A stretch of DNA of 18,069 nt from an uncultured bacterium (GCA_905215815.1 CAJMRN010000039.1:1-18069), one strand, 5' to 3'; shown: positions 1 through 7,573, numbered from the stretch's first letter. Notes: generated by a model not told the origin, from the sequence alone. A program made the numbers and translations.

Positions 1-102
1 CGCATAGCCACGGGCAAAGCTGCCGCCGATCAGGCCCAAGCCGACGATGCCGGCGCATTTGGGGCCGCCCTGGTTGACGCGTGCGTTTCTCACCGTACCC
101 AT
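1..102 (-). CDS. tyrA: Prephenate dehydrogenase, N-terminal fragment (cut by window edge)
   Basis: Only the first 34 residues are in the window; the gene runs off the left edge. The frame opens with ATG and reaches a dinucleotide-binding motif, GLGLIGGS, at residues 21-28. This motif is typical of the NAD(P)-binding Rossmann domain of the TyrA family, which oxidatively decarboxylates prephenate (or arogenate) on the way to tyrosine. The ATG lies 3 nt after the DAHP synthase stop, and a GGAG 6 nt upstream, inside the end of that gene, serves as ribosome binding site. The two genes are therefore almost certainly cotranscribed. The context (first enzyme of the shikimate pathway next to the tyrosine branch) supports TyrA over another Rossmann dehydrogenase, but substrate preference cannot be judged from this fragment. 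Confidence 0.82.
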   Translation of the reverse strand, partial: MGTVRNARVNQGGPKCAGIVGLGLIGGSFARGYA

Positions 103-105
103 GGC

Positions 106-1128
106 CTACTCCATGGTTTCTTGGCAGACGACCTCGCGAATAGCGCGGATGCGGTGCATGGTGTCGTCGAACTGGTCGGGCGTGAGGGCCTGGGCGCCGT
201 CGGACCAGGCGTGGCTCGGGGCGTCGTGTACCTCGATCTCCAGGCCGTTGGCGCCGCAGGCGGTCGCGGCGAGCGCCATGGGCTCGACATAGCGGGTGTA
301 GCCGGTGGCGTGGCTGGGGTCGGCGACGACGGGCAGGTGCGACAGGTGGTGCAGCACCGGCACGGCGTTGAGGTCGAAGGTGTTGCGGGTGCGGGTCTCG
401 AAGGTGCGAATACCGCGCTCGCACAGAATGACGTTGTCGTTGCCCTCGCTCATGATGTACTCGGCAGCCATGAGCAGCTCGTCGACGGTGCCGGACATGC
501 CGCGCTTGAGCAGGATCGGGGTCTTGGTCTTGCCGACCTCCTTGAGCAGAGGGAAGTTTTGCGCGTTGCGGGCGCCGATCTGCATGACGTCGATCTTTTT
601 ATCTAAGAAGACCTGCACGTCACGCGGGTCCATGATTTCGGTGACAATTGGCATGTCGAGCTCGGCGGATGCCTCGCATAGCAGGTCCAGGCCGGCGGGA
701 CCCATGCCCTGGTAGGCGTAAGGGGAGGTACGGGGCTTGTAGGCACCGCCGCGCAGCATCGTGGCGCCGGCGGCCTTCACGCGGCGTGCGATGCGAATGA
801 GGTTCTCGCCCTCGACGGAGCAGGGGCCGGCGATGACCTGGAACTGGTCGCCGCCGATCTTGACGCCGTGGCCGCAGTCGATGACGGAGTCCTCGGGGTG
901 GAACTTGCGGTTGGCACGCTTAAAAGGCTCGGAGACGCGCTGCACGCGCTCGACGACATCCATGGACTCGAGCAGGAACGGGTCGATCTTGGTCGTATCG
1001 CCCACCAGGCCGATGATGGTCTCGTTCTCGCCGCGCGAGACGTCGGTCTTGAGACCCTTCTTCTCAATCCAGCTGACGATATGGCCGACGGCCTCGTCGC
1101 TGGCGCTCTGCTTTAAAATTGCAATCAT
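106..1128 (-). CDS. aroF: 3-deoxy-7-phosphoheptulonate synthase (DAHP synthase), type I-beta with N-terminal regulatory domain
   Basis: A 340-residue cytoplasmic enzyme that condenses phosphoenolpyruvate and erythrose 4-phosphate into DAHP, the first step of the shikimate pathway. Residues 1-70 form a short alpha/beta domain like the ferredoxin-like (ACT-type) feedback domain of the Thermotoga enzyme. The TIM-barrel core follows from about 80. Visible core motifs are AGPCSVE (100-106), RGGAYKPRTSP (126-136) and DPSHATG (270-276). Candidate metal ligands C103, H273, E299 and D310 keep the spacing of the Thermotoga enzyme exactly. The frame extends 16 codons further upstream, but I chose the internal ATG (MIAILKQ) because GAGAGG lies 6-7 nt before it. 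Pairing with tyrA suggests feedback by tyrosine, but this is inference. The class assignment is secure; the paralogue symbol is conventional. Confidence 0.95.
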   Translation of the reverse strand: MIAILKQSASDEAVGHIVSWIEKKGLKTDVSRGENETIIGLVGDTTKIDPFLLESMDVVERVQRVSEPFKRANRKFHPEDSVIDCGHGVKIGGDQFQVIAGPCSVEGENLIRIARRVKAAGATMLRGGAYKPRTSPYAYQGMGPAGLDLLCEASAELDMPIVTEIMDPRDVQVFLDKKIDVMQIGARNAQNFPLLKEVGKTKTPILLKRGMSGTVDELLMAAEYIMSEGNDNVILCERGIRTFETRTRNTFDLNAVPVLHHLSHLPVVADPSHATGYTRYVEPMALAATACGANGLEIEVHDAPSHAWSDGAQALTPDQFDDTMHRIRAIREVVCQETME

Positions 1129-1206
1129 GGTGTGCCTCTCACCTCGATGGATAACTTTTGCAAAAACGGCCCGCATCGCGAGCCGTGTATATATGGTGCA
1201 TGTGAG

Positions 1207-1240
1207 TTTATACTAATTGTTTCACTTTTGTGTTCTAAAG
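1207..1240 (-). promoter_or_regulatory. Possible weak promoter for aroF-tyrA
   Basis: On the minus strand a TATAAA (1212-1207) lies about 80 nt upstream of the aroF start in an AT-rich stretch, in the right place for a -10 element. No good -35 is seen at 16-18 nt spacing, so this is a tentative call. The leader shows no T-box consensus or obvious attenuator. Confidence 0.27.
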
Positions 1241-1291
1241 CGAGCCTTTGCGCCGTGTCTCCCACGTAATTGCAAAGCTTTTTCTATTCTT

Positions 1292-1321
1292 TTGTTAGCC
1301 CGTGGCGCACTTGGGTATAAT
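1292..1321 (+). promoter_or_regulatory. Sigma-A type promoter for tRNA-Arg
   Basis: TTGTTA (1292-1297), an 18-nt spacer and a perfect TATAAT (1316-1321) stand 11 nt before the mature tRNA end. Transcription would start about 5 nt before the tRNA, leaving a very short leader. Confidence 0.75.
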
Positions 1322-1332
1322 GCCAACCGTTC

Positions 1333-1409
1333 GCCCTATTAGCTCAGGGGATTAGAGCGTCTGCCTCCGGAGCAGAAGGCCGTTGGTTCGAATCCAACAT
1401 GGGGCACCA
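1333..1409 (+). tRNA. tRNA-Arg, anticodon CCG
   Basis: A full cloverleaf can be drawn. The acceptor stem pairs 1333-1339 with 1399-1405 (one G-U pair). The D stem GCTC/GAGC is 1342-1345 with 1355-1358, and the anticodon stem TCTGC/GCAGA is 1360-1364 with 1372-1376. The loop CTCCGGA has anticodon CCG at 1367-1369. The T stem GTTGG/CCAAC flanks TTCGAAT. The discriminator is A1406 and the CCA end is encoded (1407-1409). Anticodon CCG reads the arginine codon CGG. There is no variable arm or intron. Confidence 0.97.
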
Positions 1410-1419
1410 TCGAACGTAA

Positions 1420-1457
1420 GACCGTCCGAACCTCGCATGGTCCGGGCGGTTTTCTTA
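1420..1457 (+). terminator. Intrinsic terminator after tRNA-Arg
   Basis: A 12-bp GC-rich stem (1421-1432 with 1439-1450, one A-C mismatch and one G-U pair) and a 6-nt loop are followed by TTTTCTT. It begins 11 nt after the tRNA CCA, so the tRNA is a single-gene transcript. It also lies just upstream of the ATPase start, so any readthrough would enter that gene. Confidence 0.82.
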
Positions 1458-1484
1458 TACCGACGCGACGTGATGGGACGTGGT

Positions 1485-4223
1485 ATGGCAGTAACGGATA
1501 TCGAGCGCGGACTTTCGACCGCCGAGGTCGAGGAGCGCATCGCCGCCGGTAAGATCAACCGCAACATGGAGCTCAAGACCAAATCGGTCCGCGAGCTCAT
1601 TATCGAAAACCTCTGCACGCTGTTCAACTTGATCAACGCGGTCTTGGCGATTTTGGTGTTGCTGACCGGTTCGTTAAAGAACTTGACGTTCCTGTTCGTG
1701 GTGTTCCTCAATACCGCCATCGGCGTCATCCAGTCCATGCGCTCCAAGCGGATGGTCGACAAGCTTACGCTGCTGACTTCTAAGAAGGCCATCGCGGTGC
1801 GCGACGGTGCCGAGGTGGAGCTCGACTTGGACCAGATCGTGCTCGACGACATTATTCGCCTGGGGCGCGGTGACCAGATTCCGGCCGACGCCGTGGTGGT
1901 GTCGGGCGAGGCGCTCGTTAACGAGAGCCTGCTGACGGGCGAGAGTGATCTCATCAAAAAGCAGCCCGGCTCCGAGCTCATGAGCGGCAGCTTTATCGAC
2001 TCGGGCCTGCTGCGCGCCCGCGTGATCCATGTTGGCGCCGATAACTACGTGGCAAAGATCAATAACGAGGCCAAGTACGTCAAAAAGGTCAATTCCGAGA
2101 TCATGAACGCGCTCAACGCCATCGTGCGCTTCGCGAGCCTCATTATGATTCCGCTCGGCCTGGCGCTTTTTGCCTCGAGCGTGAGCGAGCTGTGGGATGC
2201 TGCCGGTACGCCGGGCGATAGTGCGCTTTCGTGGTGCTTTTCCGAGCTGCTTGCCGGCCGCGTGCCTTCGTCGGCGCTGCTATCCACGGTGGGCGCTCTT
2301 TTGGGCATGATTCCGCAGGGCCTGGTACTGCTGACCTCGTCGGTGCTTGCCATCGCCACGGTGCGTCTGGCGCGCCGCAAGGTACTCGCGCAGCAGCTCT
2401 ACTGCATCGAGACGCTCGCACGCGTCGACGTGCTGTGCCTGGACAAGACTGGCACCATTACCTCGGGTCGCATGGAGGTCGAGGGCACCTATCCGTTGCC
2501 GATTGAGGGCGCTGACGTGGGCACGGGGGAGAGCGAGGCGTCTGTCCCCGTCGAGACCACAGTCCTCGATATTGCGCTCGCCAACGTGGCGCGTGCCACC
2601 TCGGCAGACGCCAACGAGACCTGTCAGGCGCTGCTCAACTATTACGCCGACCGCCCGGTCGAGGTGTCCGAGCCGCTGGCGGTCATTCCGTTCTCGTCGT
2701 CCAAAAAGTGGAGCGGCGCCTCGTTTGCGCAGGGCTCCTATGTGATGGGCGCAGCGCAATTTGTACTTTCGGAGCGCGTCTTTGCACAGGTCGAGAACCG
2801 TGTGGCCGAGCTCGCCGACACCTGCCGCGTGCTTGTTGTGGCCCGTGTTGACGGCTTTACGCCCGATGGCGATATGGTGGGCGAGGCCGAGCCCGTGGGC
2901 TTTGTGACCATTCGCGACGAGATCCGCTCCTCGGCCGCCGAGACCATCGGCTACTTTAACGAGCAGGGCGTGACCCTCAACGTGATCAGCGGCGACGACC
3001 CGCGCACGGTGTCGTCGATCGCGCGCGTGGTGGGCGTTCCGGGGGCCGATGCCTACGTCGACGCCACGACGCTCGATACGCCGTCCAAGATCGATGCGGC
3101 AGTGGATCGCTACCACGTCTTTGGTCGCGTGACCCCGCAGCAGAAGCGCGAGCTCGTGCAGGCGCTCAAGCGTCGCGACCATACCGTTGCCATGACGGGC
3201 GACGGCGTCAACGACGTGCTGGCGCTCAAGGAGGCCGACTGCTCCGTGGCCATGGCCGCCGGTTCCGATGCCGCGCGCAACGTGGCCGAAATCGTGCTGG
3301 TCGACAACGATTTTGCCTCGATGCCCGCCGTGGTGGCCGAGGGCCGTCGCTCCATCAACAACTTGCAGCGCTCTGCGGCGCTGTTCCTGACCAAGACGCT
3401 GTTCTCGATGGGCTTGGCGGCGCTGTGCATCGCGTTTCCGCCGTATCCCTTCGAGCCGATTCAGATGACACTCATCAACTTCTTCTGTATCGGCGCGCCG
3501 GGCTTTGTGCTTGGTCTGGAGCCCAATAATGCCCGCGTGAAGGGGTCATTCTTGACCAACGTGCTCAAGCGTGCGCTGCCGGCGTCGCTGGCGGTCATTA
3601 TGGCTGCGGCGCTCGATATCTTTGTGGCGCGCGTGTTTGGCTTTAACCAGCTCACCCTTTCGACTATGTGCCTGCTTACGTCGTGCGCGGCGAGCGTGAG
3701 CCTGATCTGGCGTATCTCGCAGCCGCTCACCCCCTTGCGCGTGGTGCTCTTTGTGTTTGTCGTCGTCGGCATCTTGGTGGGCGTTATCGGATTCCCGGAG
3801 CTGCTGTCCATCGCTAACCTTTCGATGGGCGAGGCGGTTATTTTGCTGGCGATCGTCGTCTTTACCTGCACGGTGTTCTTTAAGCTCGCCACGATGATGG
3901 ATTCGCTCAAGCCTCGTCGTCGTCATGCCGCAACTGGCTTTGGCCGCGGCGTTCGCGTTCGCCTGGGTCGTGGTGGCGGCAAGGTGAGCTCGACGGGATC
4001 GACCGCCCAGCGTTTTGCCAAGCGCGTTGCCGCCGATGTGGCGCAGCGCCGTGAGGAGCGCACCGCTCGCGAGGCCGAGGTTCGCGCGCTCGAGGGCGTG
4101 GAAAAGGCCCAGCCCAAGAAAAAGAAGAGCGCGGGCGCCACTCGCTCGCGGGTGACCAAGTCCGCTCAGGGAATTAAGGTCTCGATGCCGAGCAAGAAGA
4201 AAAAGCCTGCAAAGAAAGCTTAG
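1485..4223 (+). CDS. Cation-transporting P-type ATPase, CtpE-like
   Basis: A 912-residue integral membrane pump driven by ATP. The actuator-domain TGES is at 151-154. The phosphorylation motif DKTGT has its aspartate at D320, the nucleotide/P-domain hinge TGDGVND is at 571-577, and two hydrophobic clusters lie before D320. About six more helices follow residue 630. The M6 region reads APGFVLGLEPN (671-681), close to the CtpE-type branch, whose mycobacterial member is a calcium pump. Calcium is therefore the leading but unproven substrate. The helix before D320 carries PQGL (277-280) where calcium and sodium pumps usually have PEGL. Residues about 807-912 are a Lys/Arg/Ala-rich cytosolic tail. 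The ATG at 1485 is chosen because GGGA lies 6 nt upstream; ATG 1473 is possible. No N-terminal heavy-metal domain is seen. No promoter of its own is visible. Confidence 0.9.
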   Translation: MAVTDIERGLSTAEVEERIAAGKINRNMELKTKSVRELIIENLCTLFNLINAVLAILVLLTGSLKNLTFLFVVFLNTAIGVIQSMRSKRMVDKLTLLTSKKAIAVRDGAEVELDLDQIVLDDIIRLGRGDQIPADAVVVSGEALVNESLLTGESDLIKKQPGSELMSGSFIDSGLLRARVIHVGADNYVAKINNEAKYVKKVNSEIMNALNAIVRFASLIMIPLGLALFASSVSELWDAAGTPGDSALSWCFSELLAGRVPSSALLSTVGALLGMIPQGLVLLTSSVLAIATVRLARRKVLAQQLYCIETLARVDVLCLDKTGTITSGRMEVEGTYPLPIEGADVGTGESEASVPVETTVLDIALANVARATSADANETCQALLNYYADRPVEVSEPLAVIPFSSSKKWSGASFAQGSYVMGAAQFVLSERVFAQVENRVAELADTCRVLVVARVDGFTPDGDMVGEAEPVGFVTIRDEIRSSAAETIGYFNEQGVTLNVISGDDPRTVSSIARVVGVPGADAYVDATTLDTPSKIDAAVDRYHVFGRVTPQQKRELVQALKRRDHTVAMTGDGVNDVLALKEADCSVAMAAGSDAARNVAEIVLVDNDFASMPAVVAEGRRSINNLQRSAALFLTKTLFSMGLAALCIAFPPYPFEPIQMTLINFFCIGAPGFVLGLEPNNARVKGSFLTNVLKRALPASLAVIMAAALDIFVARVFGFNQLTLSTMCLLTSCAASVSLIWRISQPLTPLRVVLFVFVVVGILVGVIGFPELLSIANLSMGEAVILLAIVVFTCTVFFKLATMMDSLKPRRRHAATGFGRGVRVRLGRGGGKVSSTGSTAQRFAKRVAADVAQRREERTAREAEVRALEGVEKAQPKKKKSAGATRSRVTKSAQGIKVSMPSKKKKPAKKA

Positions 4224-4292
4224 CTCCAGTCGCCGGGGGATGATTTCACGGCGATGTTGAATTGGTGCCTTGCCCCTGTGGGGGCGTGGCGA

Positions 4293-4301
4293 TGCTATGC
4301 T
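4293..4301 (+). promoter_or_regulatory. Possible extended -10 promoter for the zinc-ribbon gene
   Basis: TGCTATGCT (TG-n-TATGCT) lies about 40 nt before the GTG start. It matches the TGCTAnnnT form seen before the cyclophilin and rplU genes. No convincing -35 exists at 17-18 nt; TTGCCC is 20 nt away. A small GC hairpin (GCCCC-TGTG-GGGGC, 4272-4285) precedes it without a T-tract. Confidence 0.42.
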
Positions 4302-4341
4302 CTAACCTCGACTGTATGAACTGCTCCGAAAAGAGGAAGCC

Positions 4342-5514
4342 GTGATCTGCCCGCATTGCCTTAAGACTATAGAAGACGGCGCCTCGTTCTGCCCCTACTG
4401 CAACGCATACGTTGGTCCGGGCGACGGTCCCGAGCATACCGAGTTCGTATTCTGCGACGGCTGCGGCGCACGCCTGTCCCCGCACGACCGCACCTGTCCC
4501 AAGTGCGGGCGCCCCGCCCCGGGCATCCTTTCCAAAGACGCGGCTGCATCCGATCTGGCGGCAGGCCGCACCGCCGGCTTTCCGCGCTTGACGCAGGAGC
4601 AGATCGATACCGAGGTGCCCCATGCGCCGGCGTCTGCCGCCGCGGTGCTCTCGGATGCCGCCGATCCCAACGAGACTTGTGTGCTGCCGGCCTTCGACAA
4701 GGACTTCGGCATCCCTAAGGTGGACATGCCGACGCCGGTTTCCCTGCGCGACGATGCTCAGTCCAGCAAAAAGAAGCCCAAGCGAAAGGTGCATCCCGAT
4801 GAGGACGCTTACCACAAGCATAAGCGTCATATCCCTAAGCCGGTCATTGTCATAGCCCTGCTCGCGGCTGTGTGCGGCGGCACCTATTGGTTTGTGACGA
4901 CCGACCCCCTGGGCGTCATGCCGGGATTCTATAGCGAGTTTGGCCATGCCGCGCAGAGTACCTTCCCTTCGCGCCAGAAGGGCGAGCAGACTCAGGCCGA
5001 TGCTGCCAAGGTCGATGAGAGCGATGGCGACGACACCTCCGACGTGGTCAAGGAGGAGGTCGTGCTCACTGACGATGAACTTTATGCCAAGCTCGACCAG
5101 ATCTACCAGACGATCCTCTCGTACAACACCGAGGACCAGATCGGCGAGGTGATCACCTCCTTTAACAGCGGCTATCTGCGCTCTTCGCTCAGCACGCGCC
5201 AGGAGATATCGCAGAGCGCCTATGACCTGCGCGACCGCATCAAGCAGACGCAGGACGAACTCGACAATCTTAAGTACCAGGACGACACAGCCTATGCCGA
5301 AGACATCGAGCACCTCAAGCAGCTCGCCGAGTGGATGTACGAGCGTGTCGATGTGATCTGCCAGAGCTGGGACATCTCGCTGTCCATCCCCGATGGTGAG
5401 TCGATGAGCGCTCGCCAGAGCGAGATCTTGGCACCCATGGCGCAGGGCGGCAACAGCGCGCTCAACCAGTACGATGCCAACGTGGGCGCTTGGAAGCCGC
5501 GGCAGCGCTCGTAA
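4342..5514 (+). CDS. Zinc-ribbon single-pass membrane protein, function unknown
   Basis: A 390-residue protein. Two CxxC-CxxC zinc ribbons occupy the N-terminus: C3/C6/C17/C20 and C38/C41/C52/C55. A low-complexity linker follows and ends in a basic patch (143-163). One TM helix spans about 166-185. An acidic, polar stretch (210-240) and a helical, probably coiled-coil extracytoplasmic region (about 240-345) follow it. The basic residues before the helix put the zinc ribbons in the cytoplasm. The GTG start is supported by AAGAGGAAG directly upstream and by the first ribbon beginning at residue 3. The architecture resembles generic zinc-ribbon membrane proteins common in Coriobacteriia; I recognise no enzymatic motif and assign no function. 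It lies upstream of the cyclophilin/TPR pair, which has its own promoter. Confidence 0.85.
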   Translation: MICPHCLKTIEDGASFCPYCNAYVGPGDGPEHTEFVFCDGCGARLSPHDRTCPKCGRPAPGILSKDAAASDLAAGRTAGFPRLTQEQIDTEVPHAPASAAAVLSDAADPNETCVLPAFDKDFGIPKVDMPTPVSLRDDAQSSKKKPKRKVHPDEDAYHKHKRHIPKPVIVIALLAAVCGGTYWFVTTDPLGVMPGFYSEFGHAAQSTFPSRQKGEQTQADAAKVDESDGDDTSDVVKEEVVLTDDELYAKLDQIYQTILSYNTEDQIGEVITSFNSGYLRSSLSTRQEISQSAYDLRDRIKQTQDELDNLKYQDDTAYAEDIEHLKQLAEWMYERVDVICQSWDISLSIPDGESMSARQSEILAPMAQGGNSALNQYDANVGAWKPRQRS

Positions 5515-5549
5515 TTAATGCGCCTAAGCGGTATAACCTGCGTGCGCAA

Positions 5550-5579
5550 TTGATGAAAGCCTGTGCTTATTGCTACAAT
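5550..5579 (+). promoter_or_regulatory. Promoter for the cyclophilin-TPR unit
   Basis: TTGATG (5550-5555), an 18-nt spacer and TACAAT (5574-5579) with an extended TGC just before it. It lies about 40 nt upstream of the cyclophilin ATG. This is one of the best promoter matches in the window. Confidence 0.72.
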
Positions 5580-5618
5580 TCGAACAAATATGCTTTAAAC
5601 GCACGAGGAAGGAACCAC

Positions 5619-6161
5619 ATGTTTGGTTTTAAGAAAGAGCTCTACACGCCCGAGTACCAGCTTGCCGGCGATGAGTGCGCGGTGATCGAGACATCGAAGG
5701 GCACCATCAAGGTCAAGTTTGACGGCGAGGGCGCCCCCATCCACGTGGCGAACTTCTGCGAGCTTTCCACGATGGGTTTTTACGATGGCCTTAAGTTCCA
5801 TCGCTATGTGCCCGGTTTTGTGATCCAGGGCGGCGACCCCAATACCCGCGATATGTCCGGCGCCGATGTCGCCGCCGGCCTTGAGGGCCCCGACGGCATG
5901 CCCGGTACCGGTGGTCCTGGTTACTGCATCAAGGGCGAGTTCGCTACCAATCCGCGTAACAGCCACGTCGACGGCGCGCTTGCCATGGCGCGTTCCATGG
6001 ATCCCGATTCCGCGGGTTCGCAGTTCTACTTCTGCCTGGGCGCCCAGCATAACCTCGACTCCGGCTACACCGTCTTTGGCACCACGGTCGAGGGCCTCGA
6101 TGTGATTTCGCAGTTGCGTGCCGGCGACGAGATCGTCCACGTCGAGATCGTTCACGAGTAA
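5619..6161 (+). CDS. Cyclophilin-type peptidyl-prolyl cis-trans isomerase
   Basis: A 180-residue cyclophilin that catalyses cis-trans isomerisation of X-Pro bonds during protein folding. Visible active-site elements are FHR (60-62, catalytic R62) and VIQGGDP (68-74, with Q70). MARS (123-126) follows, then GSQFYF (133-138, with Q135 and F138) and HNLD (144-147). There is no signal peptide or lipobox, so it should be cytoplasmic. The insert between QGGDP and GEF (about 75-106) is longer than in minimal bacterial cyclophilins but is common in the single-domain type. The ATG at 5619 is preceded by AGGAAGGA with a 5-nt spacer; upstream in-frame ATGs lie across the promoter and are rejected. The next gene begins 11 nt downstream, so the two are cotranscribed. 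Confidence 0.93.
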   Translation: MFGFKKELYTPEYQLAGDECAVIETSKGTIKVKFDGEGAPIHVANFCELSTMGFYDGLKFHRYVPGFVIQGGDPNTRDMSGADVAAGLEGPDGMPGTGGPGYCIKGEFATNPRNSHVDGALAMARSMDPDSAGSQFYFCLGAQHNLDSGYTVFGTTVEGLDVISQLRAGDEIVHVEIVHE

Positions 6162-6167
6162 AGGGGA
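6162..6167 (+). promoter_or_regulatory. Ribosome binding site that fixes a TTG start (TPR gene)
   Basis: AGGGGA directly follows the cyclophilin stop and lies 5 nt before TTG 6173. This supports initiation at TTG, since no in-frame ATG with a ribosome binding site precedes the first TPR helix. Confidence 0.7.
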
Positions 6168-6172
6168 CTTCC

Positions 6173-7468
6173 TTGAATAGCCAGCTGATCCAACAGGGCC
6201 GCGCCGCTTATCGCGCGGGTGATTATTCCGCTGCCGCCCAGATGCTCGGTGCGGCAAAGAGCCCCAGCGAGATTATGGGTGAGGCCGACCATCTGCGCGG
6301 CAACGCCTTGATGCACCTAGGCATGTATTCCGAGGCCGCCGAGGCCTACGCCGCCGCCCTCAACGACGGTACCTATGGCAAGCGCGGCGCGCTGCTCACC
6401 AACCGCGGTAAGGCGCTTGCTGCCGTGGGTGACTATGCGACCGCAGCCCAGGCGTTCTCTGCCGCAACGCAGGATGCATCCTATGCGACGCCGTTTAAGG
6501 CCTATCTGGGCCTGGGCAACGCCCTGTTCCAGTCGGGCGATTACGCCAACGCCGGTACCGCCTTCCGTCAGGCCGCCATCGATGGGGCCAACCCGGCTCC
6601 TGCCGCCGCCCTCGGCGATCTTGGCCGCTGCTTCATTAAACTCGGACGTCCGGCAGACGCCGTGGAGACCTACCGCACGGCCATCGACTTTGCCGGTCCG
6701 CGCGATGACACGCGTGCGCTTAACGCCGGTATGGGCGAGGCGCTCTCTGCCGCCGGTCGCCCCTCTGACGCGCTCGATGCCTTTAACGCCGCCACCGCCG
6801 ACGGCATCTACCAGCTCACGCCCGAGCAGGCCGATGAGCTTGCCCGCGTGCAAGATTCCCTCGCTGCGCTTTCGGCCCAGACGGCCATGGCCACGGCTCC
6901 GGCGCCCGCGATGGATGCTCCGGCCGTCGACCCGCTCGACCCCACGGGTGCTACCGGTCAGTTTATGCCCGACCCCTCGGACACCGGCTTCTTCACCCTG
7001 TCTGAGTCTGAGATGGTTCAGCAGGACCGCAAGGAGGCCAAGGTCCGTCGTCGCCATCGCCACACGGGCCTCAAAGTCTTCTTGGTGCTGCTTCTGCTGA
7101 TTGTCCTTGCCGCAGGCGGTCTTGGCTTTGCCTACACGCGCGGCCTGGGCTTCCCTTCGCAGGAGTCTGTTGTCACCGACCTGTTCCAGGCCGCAGGTGA
7201 CGGCGATACCGCCAAGGCCGAGTCCTGCCTGGCCTCCAGCCTGTCCGAGGACGCCAAGACGATGATCGTTTCCTCGATTCCGCAGGGCGCCACCGTCTCC
7301 ATCGAGGGCATGGATCAGTCTATGACCGAGACCACCGCCAAGGTCAAGGCGTCGCTGTCCAAGGGCGGCGAGCAGGAGTACACGGTCAAGTTCGTGCGCT
7401 CTGACAACCATATCGGTTGGGCCGTCTCCTCGCTCGACATCGATCTCTCGGCCGCTGACAACCAGTAG
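6173..7468 (+). CDS. TPR-repeat single-pass membrane protein, function unknown
   Basis: A 431-residue protein. Residues 1-235 carry about five to six tetratricopeptide-like helical pairs, rich in Ala/Gly/Tyr and with recurring GDY..A patterns at 16-18, 86-88 and 122-124. A Pro/Ala/Asp linker follows (238-280), then a strongly basic patch (286-298, including RRRHRH). One TM helix spans about 299-321. A roughly 100-residue extracytoplasmic domain (330-431) resembles the small alpha+beta fold of DUF4878-type domains. Positive charges before the helix place the TPR part in the cytoplasm. TPRs bind protein partners, so this may be a scaffold linking cytosolic partners to the envelope; no partner is identifiable. 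The gene follows the cyclophilin by 11 nt and ends 115 nt before mreB. Confidence 0.85.
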   Translation: MNSQLIQQGRAAYRAGDYSAAAQMLGAAKSPSEIMGEADHLRGNALMHLGMYSEAAEAYAAALNDGTYGKRGALLTNRGKALAAVGDYATAAQAFSAATQDASYATPFKAYLGLGNALFQSGDYANAGTAFRQAAIDGANPAPAAALGDLGRCFIKLGRPADAVETYRTAIDFAGPRDDTRALNAGMGEALSAAGRPSDALDAFNAATADGIYQLTPEQADELARVQDSLAALSAQTAMATAPAPAMDAPAVDPLDPTGATGQFMPDPSDTGFFTLSESEMVQQDRKEAKVRRRHRHTGLKVFLVLLLLIVLAAGGLGFAYTRGLGFPSQESVVTDLFQAAGDGDTAKAESCLASSLSEDAKTMIVSSIPQGATVSIEGMDQSMTETTAKVKASLSKGGEQEYTVKFVRSDNHIGWAVSSLDIDLSAADNQ

Positions 7469-7490
7469 TGACCTTATGAGATTTGGCGCT

Positions 7491-7523
7491 GCCCGGTGCT
7501 TCACCGCAAGTGAGGTGCCGGGC
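7491..7523 (+). terminator. Strong hairpin between the TPR gene and mreB (terminator without U-tract, or mRNA 3' structure)
   Basis: A 13-bp stem (7491-7503 with 7511-7523, three G-U pairs) with a 7-nt loop lies 22 nt after the TPR stop. The following bases (TTGCGCTAG) lack a T-run, so efficient intrinsic termination is doubtful. It may instead protect the mRNA 3' end or act with Rho. Confidence 0.45.
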
Positions 7524-7532
7524 TTGCGCTAG

Positions 7533-7538
7533 TATGAT
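7533..7538 (+). promoter_or_regulatory. Candidate -10 for the mreB operon
   Basis: TATGAT lies about 46 nt before the mreB start and just after the hairpin. No good -35 is seen at 16-18 nt, and there is no extended TG. A promoter is expected here because the downstream run of eight genes has no other candidate, but the sequence match is weak. Confidence 0.35.
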
Positions 7539-7573
7539 GGGCTAGTAGTTTTCCAGCAATCATCCAACACATC

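Noticed and set aside
1200..1223. GTGA...TCAC ends around the AT-rich aroF upstream region, as a possible repressor operator
   Set aside because: Only the outer four bases are symmetric and the interior does not match, so it is within chance expectation.
1383..1484. An upstream extension of the ATPase frame beginning inside the tRNA
   Set aside because: The start would lie within the tRNA T-arm and cross the terminator; ATG 1485 has a proper ribosome binding site.
2280..3182. A 300-codon minus-strand open frame within the P-type ATPase gene
   Set aside because: A shadow of the ATPase coding frame with biased composition and no motif; the plus-strand frame carries all catalytic motifs.
4246..5313. 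A 355-codon minus-strand open frame opposite the zinc-ribbon gene
   Set aside because: Leu/Val-rich translation looks membrane-like but mirrors the codon bias of the real gene, whose CxxC pairs and ribosome binding site are convincing.
5490..5618. An upstream extension of the cyclophilin frame
   Set aside because: It runs through the promoter and overlaps the previous gene; the family begins near MFGFKKE, which has a strong ribosome binding site.
6317..7504. A 395-codon minus-strand open frame opposite the TPR gene
   Set aside because: Antisense of alanine-rich codons; no start signal or domain, and the plus-strand TPR pattern plus TM helix are clear.
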